DNA from: Amborella trichopoda
Taxonomy: Eukaryota; Streptophyta; Magnoliopsida; Amborellales; Amborellaceae
Length of the DNA: 64,000 nt
Direction: 5' to 3'
Assembly (NCBI RefSeq): GCF_000471905.2
Contig: NW_006500340.1
Span: 129,310 to 193,309 of the forward strand
In this document: positions 32,901-43,378 of the stretch, piece by piece
Position numbering within the stretch: position 1 is the first letter of the stretch
How the letters are laid out: every line of letters begins with the position of its first letter
Program-made: the position numbers and the translations under genes
Notes under the pieces: generated by a model
The model's input: only the letters and a program-made list of their open reading frames with translations
Database searches by the model: none
What the model was told of the DNA's origin: nothing

Positions 32901-35900
32901 AATTGCAGAATCATATGCTCCAGGGCAACGAATACAACGTATCAACAAGAAACAAGTGTCCTTTTGTGCTCCTATTTTGCTACAATCCAAATATGGCACA
33001 AATTATGAACCAGTAGAAAGACATATGCCACAGATTAAAAGCTCAAGACAGATGAAGGAAAGAATAGCAAATAACAAATAACAAAGCACCATATGTTGGT
33101 GAGACTATAAACTGGCATAAAGCAAAACTTTTGTACATTCAAATGCTAGAAGAAAATAAATACTTGAAAGCATTTCATTGAAGGAGAATTCCTGCAGTTA
33201 CTAAAGTCTACAGAACAGTTAAAAGATATGATTAACCAATGGAAGAAGCTTTTCTTTTTTTGGTTAGTCGAAGTGGTAGGATTTTCTTCATTATCTTCCT
33301 TATAAAGTAATAGACATTCTAACAATACTTATATCTCTAACCATTTTTTATGAGTTAAATGGCACTCATTTATTAAAATTCAGTCCAAAACATGGCCCAA
33401 AATAAATAATAAAATGGTACATGCTTCCTAGAAGAAAAGTTCTAAGCCACTGCTTTGAACATGTCGCATATCTCTTTAAATGCCAATAAGTAGAAAAAGG
33501 AAGCCTAACTCACTTCTGCACTCATATGTTTTTTCTTCTCTTTCTCTTTTAGATGCCACTCATAGATTGGAGTCAAATCACATAGCTCAAACTTTTTTAT
33601 TATGTGGTTCTTCCCGAGTATAACTCTCCAATCATTCATGAAGTTCTCTACGAACTTCGGCTTAGTCGCATACTCCGTATCTTTCATCACTGCAAACATG
33701 GTAGCAACCTGCAAGCAAGATGATTCAGAACCAATATATTAACATCTCCAGATTCAAGAATAAGAACATCCAAACACAATATCCATATGCACGCGTCAAA
33801 TAAACTCACAAATAATACCAGCAACCCTAATCTTATTCCCTGCAACCCACTACCCAATACAATTGACTTGATGGCAAGACAATGGTTTGTCAAAGACGTA
33901 ACAAGCACTGATCCATAGTTTGCTATATCACCTACTCCAAAATGACATTCCATTCCCTCCAGTTTTTAACAGTACAGAAAAAATAAACAACCCCATCAAA
34001 GTAGAAATTATTAAAAAGCATAGCCATCTGGACCTGCGAAGGTATAGGTTCATTCCATCTAATTAGTACCATCTCCAGGAAAAAAATATACAAAAAGATA
34101 ATCACAGAAAATATTTTCATCAAGATATTTCAAGGAACTGCTACCAAATGGGAGAAGAAGGATTACATCATATCTAACTCCCTCTACGTACATTATGTTT
34201 AGGTCTAATATGGGTCAGATTATTCCAGACCTCACAGTCCTAGTTAACCAGTTGTTCCAATCCCGTAGTCTTTATAACACAGGAAATATAAACAACAGCC
34301 AAATGACATCGAGTTTTTTCATGCATTTGTTAGGCCAAACAAAAGTAGTTTTTCGTTTTCTTCCTTCCTTTTTTTAGGTCGTGATAGAAATCTTATCAAA
34401 ACTTCACTTCAGTTTCAAAGCAATATGTATTAGCATTATCAACTGCCCCTTAAGGGGATTCCAACAATTACAAAAAACAAATTGTGTAAATTCTCAATAT
34501 GAGTTATAAGATTTTTTTCTCTTTTGGGTGTTAACAAGTAGCATGATTTTCTTGAATGAAAGTAGCATGCTTTTTTTTGAACGACAATTGCATCACAAAT
34601 TTCGATGTCATTCCATACAATAATTTCAGCACGGCGCACCAAACCAACCAAAACCATGATCCAACCAGTGTTTTTAGGACGAGGCCATCGAACCAATGGA
34701 GGCACCACTTCGGTCGAACCAGTCAAACCAAACCAGTTCACCAGTCTAACTAATCAAATTTTGAAAAAAAAAGAAAAATGAGAATAGAAAAATATAAATG
34801 AACTAACTGGAAAACAAAAAAAATAACTCAAATATTTTTTAAGAGAACTACAATGAAAAAAAAAAAAAACTTACTTTTCCTCACTAAAAATCAAATCTAC
34901 CCAACCAAAAAAAATCCAAATAAACACTAAAATAACCTGACATAACATCCATTGTTCCATAGAAAAACCAAAAAGGAAAACGAAAAAGGTGTAAACTTAA
35001 TCATTCATATCAAATTAGGCATAAAATTCCAAACTCCAACCAAAATCTCCAATATTGAACCCTAAAAAGAAAAGTAATTATTAAAATAACCCCACTGTAA
35101 CTTACATAGTCCAATGAAGGCAAAAAGTTCATAAACAGATGACGCGACAGGAAAAAAAAAACAATTTCAAAAAAATAAAAATAACCCTTTCTAGAATCTT
35201 GATTGAACAAAACAAAAAATAAGTGCAATGAACTCAACAGAATGATGAAGTTCCAAATATGTGGCAGGAAATGTCCCAAAGATCGCCAGACAATGGCCTC
35301 ACGATTGAGAGGTTTCAGGTAGAGAGCAAGCAAGCAAAATGGCCAAACTTGCTTCTCTCTCTAAAACTAAGGTTTTCAAGCCCCAAAACCAACTAGAATA
35401 TTTGTTTGGACCAAAACATCCCCATGAAGGGTTGAAAGGACCAAAAAAACAAACCAGCCAAAAGAAGGTAGTGTTTCCCGAGAAAAAGTCATTCTCTGGA
35501 ATACTTCAGCTGACAATACCAGCTATCTCAGTCTAGAGCAGTTGAACCAACTAGTTCACCTACCAAACCACATATATTCCAGTTCAATACCCACACTTCC
35601 CAGTCTGGCCTTGATATCACTGGATCCAACACGCAAATTCAGGGCATGCAGACTGAAGAATATAGAAGACGTGAAGGAATGAAAAGGCAGCAATCCAAAC
35701 ATGAAGCAAATATCTCACCTCCTCTTGTTCAGGGGTGAGATCAACGGGTAGCCCATTGTAGAGCATCTTAACACCATGAGGTTTATAAGGAGGAGGAAAG
35801 ATAACCCCATTGTGTTCCAAAGTGGTCCACTTCTGCCCATCACCAGAACCAGGAGGCCCTTTTGCTGACTTAGATTGCTTCAATTTTTTAATTTCTTTCT

Positions 35901-36915
35901 TTGTATTCTTTCCAGTTTTCTTGAACGAAGAAGAAACAACCTTGGTTTTTACTGAAATCTTTTTAGCTGAAGCCTGCCCACTAACAGAAGCAGATTTCTT
36001 CATCCGCTGAGAAATTGGAAGATCATCCTCATCATCTCCCTTTTCACTCGTCTCTGCTTTCACATCCACTTCTATTTTGACTTTGGAAGAAGGTGAAGGA
36101 TCAGTTGAAGGCTTTGGCTTCTTTGCCAGCATTTGAGGCTCCCCTGCAAGCCTCTTTTTCAGAATATGATTAGCTTTCAAGGAAAGCTCCCCATTTAAAT
36201 TCTTTTTGCTTGAACCATTTTGCTGAAACTTTGAAACCAAAGGTTTCTCTTCATCTGAGTCATCATATGCGGGTTTAATAGAAGTACCAGCAACTGCACC
36301 ACTGGAGGACTTCTGGGGAAACTTCTGGGATAGCGGCTTCTCATCATCTGAATCATCAGGAGATCTCTTAACAACATTCACTGGAGACTTCACACTCATT
36401 TTTAAAACCATTGCTGAGGAAGGGAGGGGCAAATTAGGCCCTGAAGAATTATTTCTAACTGTCTTAGCAACTGCAGCAACTCTAGAGTTCAATGGCTTAT
36501 CATCATCGGAGTCATCAGACTCCACATTCGCCTCAGCAGATGGCCTTTGCAGCGGTTGGCTATCCTTGTCATTAATACCTGTACTCATATCCCTTGATTG
36601 GCCTGATTTTGTAGTCAAAGTAGTTGACCTTACTAGGGCTGACTTCTCTGGCAATACCTTGGAAGATGGTAAGGCATTATTGCTTCGCACATTGGAATGT
36701 GAAGATTTCACCAGTGATACATTCTTTGGGGCACTGCCATCAGCTGAAATAGGCCTTCCCAAAGGCTTACTGTTCCCTTGAGGTGACTTCTTTGGCACAG
36801 CAACAGATTGTTTCAGTTTAGTTGGTGTACTATGCCTCTTAAAAACTAGAGGAACATCGTCATCATCCTCACTGTTTTCAAATTCCTCTTGTTTTAAGCT
36901 ATTGTCACCAGCCAT
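29951..36915 (-). CDS. TOP1: DNA topoisomerase I (type IB), 5' seven coding exons, 3' part missing
   Basis: Nuclear enzyme that nicks one DNA strand through a Tyr-phosphate bond and relaxes supercoils. Coding exons on the minus strand: 36,915-35,719; 33,708-33,514; 32,795-32,715; 31,018-30,959; 30,804-30,710; 30,587-30,431; 30,076-29,951. All have GT-AG borders and join in frame to 637 codons. Residues 1-340 are the charged, disordered N-terminus with five acidic PL motifs. The core follows: [86 protein letters not shown], then [11 protein letters not shown] and LALRAGNEK. The Arg of LALRAGNEK (632) corresponds to the first catalytic Arg of human TOP1. The donor after exon 7 is intact, but the exons for the remaining catalytic residues, linker and active-site Tyr are not found before the gap. 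Confidence 0.95.
33709..35718 (-). other. TOP1 intron 1
   Basis: A 2.0-kb AT-rich intron with GTGAGA donor and GCAG acceptor. Around 34,625-34,750 it holds a GC-richer dispersed-repeat-like patch with alternating AACCA and GGTT words (CGGTCGAACCAGTCAAACC). No open frame here is credible. Confidence 0.7.
35719..36915 (-). other. TOP1: TOP1 coding exon 1: disordered N-terminal domain
   Basis: A 399-codon exon. It holds five versions of an acidic motif ending in PL and a basic residue, at about residues 17-27, 134-145, 187-199, 218-230 and 294-306 (for example [12 protein letters not shown]). Between them are Ser/Lys-rich spacers. The acidic Ser clusters look like casein kinase 2 sites. The Lys-rich end ([11 protein letters not shown]) is a likely nuclear localisation region. 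The domain is known in the family to be poorly conserved and to guide nuclear or nucleolar targeting. Confidence 0.9.
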
Positions 36916-39537
36916 TTATTCAGTTTGAAGCAATTTTGCATGTATACCCAGCCTCTGCAAGCAATATGGACTGAAATTTAGAAGTGCCAACGAATGTGTC
37001 ACTGCAGAAAACAAAATCAGAGAAAAGGGTACAAGCATATGACATATGCATCTCTTTTTCTTTTTTGAAACCGTTTGACTTTGATAAATATATATAATAG
37101 TTACAGACATGTCACATGCATCTCCATGCATAGAAACGTAGAAGTGCCAAGATACATGTATAGAATTGAAGTGCCATCTCCCTCCCTCTCCCACTCCCAC
37201 CTACAAGTCATAGGAAGCTATCCCAAAATACATGAATAGAAACTTAGAATGGCCACCTCCCTCCCTCCCCCCTGCCCCTCGCTCCATCCCTCCCAAAATG
37301 CTTACTTGTTCATTTGCACAATGAGTATGGAAAATACAAATGAAATGTTTCTTTCAATCCATGCTTACTTTTGCAGTGCAAGAAAACCTGTGTCACTAAC
37401 AGAACATGCATGAAAATAAAGATTTATGACAGCACAACTCAATGAAGCGAGTTTAAGAAGCGAATAAGAGACCTAAAAAGGATACAATAAAATAACAACA
37501 TTGATAACGCACGTGAGAGCAATTTAAGTCGTCACTCTTGCAGACATTTTCAATTCACTAATCGCCAAGAAAAAACTTCTATTTTTCAAGCAAATGCATT
37601 CCTCGACACTATTTTCACCAAACAATGAATGTTAATGGAATTTATGATACTAAAATAATTGAAAGTTGAGAGCAATCGAAGACATCACTCTTGCAGACAT
37701 TTTCAATTCCCTAATCGCCAAGAAAAAACTTCTATTTTTCAAGTAAATGCATTCCTCATCTACAATATGTTCACCAAACAATGAATGCCAATGGACTTGA
37801 TGTTACTAAAATAATTAAAAGTACGTAATATACTTCCAAACAATGAATGCCAATGGACTTTTTGAAGCCCAAAAGCTTTCTTTTAATGGGGAAATATCAT
37901 GAGTATAAAAACCATCTCAAGATCCTAAAATTAATGAAATATTAGGGGTATTTCAGAAAATGGTTAGTATAGTATTACGTATTGTTGGAAAAATATATAA
38001 GGAACCCCACATCTAAGCTCATGTTTCCTTACAAAGTCAAAAAGACTTTTCATTTTTATAGCGGTCTAAACATTCTTCCACAAATGGTACTACACTGGCA
38101 ACATTCCTCTAAAATTTTCAATACATAGGAAATCCATACTTGGACTTCTTGGGGGAAAAAGAGAACTACAATAGATAGGGTTATTTTTGCCAAAAGTCAG
38201 ACTTACATGCAGTAATACAGTATAGATAAGTAATGATTCAGGAAAATGCACAGATCGTAAGTTATAAACTTGTTGCATACAAGTAAGGGAGTGGGAAAAC
38301 AACCCTAATGGTCAGCAATGGATCAATGAGAATATTACATCAAAACTTACATGATTTGACTAAAGTCAACAAACCATTATAGTCGTATTTCATATTAGAA
38401 TTTTGTCATTGATCTAATATTCCTCCTTAAAATCATCCAACTGGTCATAAATCAAGCAAAAAGGACATTACTAGAAGCTTCAAGTGTTTAGAGCACACAG
38501 CACCATTGTTGCATCATGCCTCTCTAGGATGACGGATCGACCAAATGATAGGACTTGAAAAGTCCTTGCCCATGCAATTATTGGATATAAAATTGAGGTG
38601 ACAGCTTTGTATAACAACTCTGTATAAGTACTTGAATAAAATATAAAATACAGAATATGTATAAGCTATATATTCTAACAAAACTCGGTAATGTACTGAA
38701 ATTCCAAATTAAAAAGGAGAAATGAGCTATGAGTCCGGAGGGAAAAAAGATAGAGCATCTTGCAGGTTGGACAAAGTTGTGACCAATTGCCAGCAAGTAA
38801 AGCAAGATTACTCAGCTCGGTCTTCAACAAGAGTTGTTCCTATGCAAACAAAATAAAGTTATGTGTGTTGGAAAGATAGCATTAAAAAGATTATTCTACC
38901 ATATTTATGAAAGTCAAATGCTCTACTACGTCAAGAAATGAGACAGTCAGCAAAAGGAGTTTTTTGGCCGGGGGGGGTCGGTGGGAGAGGGGGAGAAATC
39001 GGTTGATGCGGAGAGAGAGAAATGGGGAAGAAAGAGAGAGAAATTAATGATTTCCACTTTCTATCTCACATGCATGCCCTAGTTTAAGAGAGAATCTCCA
39101 AAATTAATTTTAGAGAGAGAAAGATAATCCCATTTGAATGCTCTTCACTTACAAGAGAATCTCCTTCCCACCGGTGAAACTTAGAAAGAGAAAGAGGAGA
39201 GAGTAAACTTAAGCCCGCAGAGAGAAGCTGCTGCCACCAGCGCCACTTAGAGAGAGAGAGAGAGAGAGAGTATACTGCGCACAAATTCATTAAAATATTA
39301 TTGCTACATTAGGATTTGTATTTTCTGCAACATCTTATAGCTTAAATCACAAGATAAACCCAAAGCATGACATCTCTCCGGAACAAATCAGAAACATTTC
39401 CACAGAGACAAGGTAAAAACCAGCACATCAATTCCACAATCTCCATCAAGACCCAAGTAACCAGGCATACAATCATGAAACTAAACACACAAATAAAAGG
39501 TGACGGCTTTTCCATTCCAAAAAAAAGAAAATATTAC
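36916..39537 (-). other. TOP1 5'UTR intron region
   Basis: The 5'UTR exon ends at 39,538 with the donor AAG/GTAATAT. A good acceptor, TTGCTTGCAG, lies about 45 bp before the ATG near 36,960. The intron of about 2.6 kb holds a 156-bp tandem duplication (37,513-37,825), pyrimidine-rich patches and a GA microsatellite at 39,243-39,270. Start choice: the ATG at 36,915 opens the only long frame, and stop codons (for example TGA/TAA just upstream) precede it. Confidence 0.6.
37513..37825. repeat. 156-bp tandem duplication in the TOP1 5' intron
   Basis: Two adjacent copies share CACTCTTGCAGACATTTTCA, CTAATCGCCAAGAAAAAACT and ACCAAACAATGAATG. A third partial unit (CCAAACAATGAATGCCAATG) follows at about 37,836-37,858. 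Confidence 0.9.
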
Positions 39538-39600
39538 CTTGTCGTCTCTCTGCTACGCTTTTGCTGTACGCTTCCGAAACCCTATCTAGGGTGTTGCAAA
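39538..39600 (-). promoter_or_regulatory. TOP1: TOP1 5'UTR exon and telo-box-like element
   Basis: On the minus strand a GC-richer stretch ends in AGAGAGACGACAAG/GTAATAT, a good donor, so I take it as the first non-coding exon. Within it, GAAACCCTATCTAGGGT (plus strand, 39,575-39,591) contains AAACCCTA, the plant telo-box core found near the start of many genes for ribosome and DNA metabolism, and is partly palindromic with AGGGT. The exact transcription start cannot be read from sequence. Confidence 0.5.
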
Positions 39601-39610
39601 GACTGAAAAC

Positions 39611-41107
39611 CCCCAAATAAAAATTATTTTAAGCGAGAAAGTTGTAGTTTGAGCACCCGACCTTTGGGATGCATTAAGCTATGTGTAGATTATTTACCCT
39701 AAATATAACCTAAATATAAAAAGTGAACATATTTCGAGAAGGTAAATTTTGTTTGTAAGAGAGATAGGAGGAAGAGTGGTTGTGGTTGATGAGAGAGAAA
39801 TAGGTAGCTTGCAGAGGAAAGAGAATTGGGGTCTAAGGGGTTGCACCACAGAGCGGGTCAGCAAAAGGGCCAAGACCTGCGACCGAGAGAGGAGCTTCGC
39901 TATCCCACCATACGCCCCATTGAATTTTTATTTCGGCTCCGTCACTGAAATCTGAATCTTCCAAGGGGTAGGCTAGGGTACAAATTTCTCATAAAATAAT
40001 TTCTCTCCCAAACATTTTTATGGCCCAGATCCAAACATAAAAATTTATGTCTTCGGTGCGCGAATATTTCTCCGGTAAAAAAAAAAAATTGCATATATAA
40101 ACGTTTTGTAGGAAAAATTTACAATTTGCAGCAAAGTGTAGGGAGAGAGGAAAAAGGAGTTTAACCCAATTTTGGTTTTGAAATTTTGAATTTTTTTCAT
40201 TTTTAATTTTTAAAAAATCTAAATTTTTTAATTTTTTGTTTTTAAAAAATGTTATGAAGTTATAAAAAACGAATATACATGTAATAACGAAAACTTCAAG
40301 ATAATTTCGTAACAACGTTAAATAAAACAATATTATTTATTTATTATTTATTATATATTATATATTATTTATATATATAAATAAAATGTTGTAATATATA
40401 TATATTATATTGTACATAGTGGATAGTGGGTGAACGTGTCAAAATAAAAGCACGGGGAATGTTTGCTCTCTTCAAGAGGTGAGGTGAGATTTTGTTTTAC
40501 CATGAATTATTTTTAAATTTATAATTTTGCAATTTTACCTATATACAATATCAGTAGTTGTATTGATTTAGAAAATCTTTTTTCGAATCTTAAGGAAACT
40601 TGAACCATTAGTCCAGTCATGAGAACCGATCTGAATTACCAGAAATAGGAGTCTATATATTGAAAACCAAAGGGAGAAAATTGTGTCGTACTGAATCAAT
40701 TTAAATCATCTTATTTTTCAAGAGCTCCGATCCAATTCACTTTGATCTTTAGTAACAATTCAACTAACTAAACCACTTTCGGGTCACAGTTCTGATTCAA
40801 TCCTCTTCATGATTCATTTCTATGGTAGTATTTCGGGTCATTGAAATTCAATTCGACCATTTGACCGCCGTCCATGTGAGTTGATATAATGCTAGCATTC
40901 CATACAAGCTCAAAGTAGTTGAATAATGTACTTTCCCTTTGTTGCTCATCAAATAATTTAGCTAGAGGGCTCCATCGCCATTAAACCATAGCTTGAATGT
41001 AAATGGTTAAAAATCAACCTTATCATAATATTTCAATATATCAATGTGTGCAAACCTTTATCACATTATTAGTTTTCAGTTTCCATACCTACAACTCTCA
41101 TATTTTA
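39611..41107. other. Intergenic region between the TOP1 promoter and MITE-2
   Basis: Presumed TOP1 upstream region. AT-rich, with a stretch of TATATA/ATTATTTAT at 40,330-40,420 and no credible frame. Confidence 0.6.
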
Positions 41108-41621
41108 GGGAAAGGTTTCTATACTTCCCCAACAACATAGAAGAACTATCCTCCCCTTACTATCCAGCCGTCCAATTTTGATCAAGAGAGCCACTGACCA
41201 TTTGATCTTAGATCTGACGTCTCAAATTATTTTATTTTTAGTTTTTTTTTTTACAAATTGTATGAATATGAAATTTGGTACGTGACATATTCTCATTGGG
41301 GTGCACCTATAAAAAATATTAAAAATAAATTTTTGATAAAATATAATGACCAAAACACCCTTGAAACTTTTACAGGTGTTTTGATCATTTTATTTTATTG
41401 AAAATATTGTTTTTATATTTTTCGCTAGTACGAGTTTAATAAAAGATTGGACGTCTAAAATTTTGTCTCAAAATAGCTTTTAGAAAAAAGATTAAAAATA
41501 AAAGAGTGTAGAGATGTGACATTATGATTGAAACAATCTTAACCCTCCATTCATAATGAAGGGTTGGATAAGGAGAAGTATATAAGTTTTATGCTGTAGA
41601 AAAAACAAAAAAAGCTTGCCC
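41108..41621. mobile_element. MITE-2, 514 bp, imperfect inverted ends
   Basis: The left end GGGAAAGGTTTCTATACTTC and the right end, read as reverse complement GGGCAAGC, start an imperfect terminal inverted repeat that continues through CTCCCCTTACTATCCAGCCG versus CTCCTTATCCAACCCTTC. Flanks are CATATTTTA and CATCTTTTA, a 9-bp target duplication with one mismatch. This suggests a Mutator-related non-autonomous element. The inner-to-right part is repeated at 52,100-52,383 and 52,545-52,834. Confidence 0.65.
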
Positions 41622-43378
41622 CATCTTTTATGCATTCCCAAATCTCTTTTCCCACTTTCTTTTCTTTTTTCATTTTTTGACAAATGTATTGTTAGAAAAA
41701 GGGGATTATAACATATTTACAACATCTCTTTCTTCTCTTCCCACATGCTCTCATACCCTCTCTCTCTTACGCTTCCCAAGTTTACCAGGTGGTCAAGAAA
41801 GTGTTTTGAATTAAATAATGGTTACGGTTCGTAGAATAAAAACATGTCAGAATGCCTGAACAGATAGACCCATCAAAATGAAAACACGTGTCTTAAAGGT
41901 GTGTTCTATTTGGCACCACATAAGGCATGTGTTCTATTCGGCACCGCATAAGTGAGATCGATCCAAATAAAACACATGCCTTATTTTATTTGTGAGGCAC
42001 AACGACACGGTCCGTGTGAGGGATCGACAGCCTTGAATCTTTTGGCCAACTTAGTGATAGGAAAAACAGAAGCTATTGTCTGTAAATGCACTAATTTCAA
42101 ATGAGTAATGATCTTATAGGACCTCCCACCTCCCAAAGGATCACTATAAAAGTTGGTATGGATCTCTAAAAACATTATCACATAAGTGTAAGACTTGACT
42201 GTTCTAAAGATTTGTATCAACTTTAATGGTGATCCTTTGAAAGTCCTACATACATAAGTGGGTGAGGTCCTATAGGATAATTTCTCATTTCAAAATCCTA
42301 AAAGGGAACTTTGGAGTTTGATTTTGAGCGAACCATGGATAAAATCCTAGTCAGACCAAAACCCTAACCGGGACTTTAAACTTGTCCTCTCATACCTTGA
42401 ATTTACTCTTCCATTTCCTGCAACTTTAAATTCATTTTCTAGTTCATTTCAACCTAAATCTTAAGTTCAATCCTAAGCACCACCATTTTCTAGTTCATTT
42501 CAACCTAAATCTTAAGTTCAATCCTAAGCACCACCATTTTCTAGTTCATTTCAACCTAATCTTAAGTTCAATCGTATAGTTCATTTCAACCTAAATCTTA
42601 AGTTCAATCCTAAGCACCATAACCTAAGCTTAAGAGACCACCTCCTTTTTTCTAGTTCATTTCCCAAAAATTTCAATAACTCAATGGGATGTATATGGAC
42701 TAGAAGTCACATGCAACTAGCAGCAGCCTTGTGCTATGAGGGAGAAAAAAAGAAAACAAGTGAGAAGAGAACAAGGGAGCATAAGGATGAAAAAGAGCCA
42801 AAATGAAAGTACGAAATACTAAGAATGGAAATAAGAATTTCCAATAAAAAGAAGTAAATAAAATTGCTACGAAAAACAACAAACTCATAGAAGATAGTTA
42901 GTACGAAAAGAAAATTCCAGGAGATCTTTATGTAGCATATCCATTCCTCCATTATACAAGTAGAAAACCAAACCTCGCACAGTTTTGGGCATTTACCCTT
43001 GATCTAGAGAGTTTTATTGCCCTTTGCCATCCTTATAACCTTCAATCTCCAATTTCTACAATTATGTCCGAGTGACAACTAATGGAACCATTGTTGTACA
43101 AAAAAGTGTGAAATATTCAGTTATATTGGATGATATTTACAGTTCCAGCCAAGCCAAATTAGACCCTATGAAATCAGGGTTGCTGATATGGACAAATATG
43201 GGCAATTTAACCATGAAAACAAATTCATAGATTTCTTGAGATTTGAAATAGGTGGGTGACACAAGTCATGTTATACCATATTTTTCTCAAAATATTACCC
43301 ATATATCTGTTATAAAGTCATTGTTTCTTGAAAAACGAACAAAAATGTACACACTATCGTATGAATCCTCACTTCATT
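41622..43378. other. Intergenic region downstream of the E2 gene
   Basis: AT-rich, with a 51-bp tandem repeat at 42,434-42,620. The 3'UTR of the E2 gene lies just below 43,379. I see no clear AATAAA there. Confidence 0.6.
42434..42620. repeat. 51-bp tandem repeat, about 3.7 units
   Basis: Units ATTTTCTAGTTCATTTCAAC plus CTAAATCTTAAGTTCAATCC start at 42,434, 42,485 and 42,536. A shortened unit with a truncated join lies at about 42,576. Confidence 0.9.

Noticed and set aside
36195-36781. Frames overlapping TOP1 exon 1
   Set aside because: They are shadows of the conserved TOP1 frame.
42434-42620. CRISPR-like array
   Set aside because: Units are contiguous tandem copies without unique spacers, and the host is a plant.
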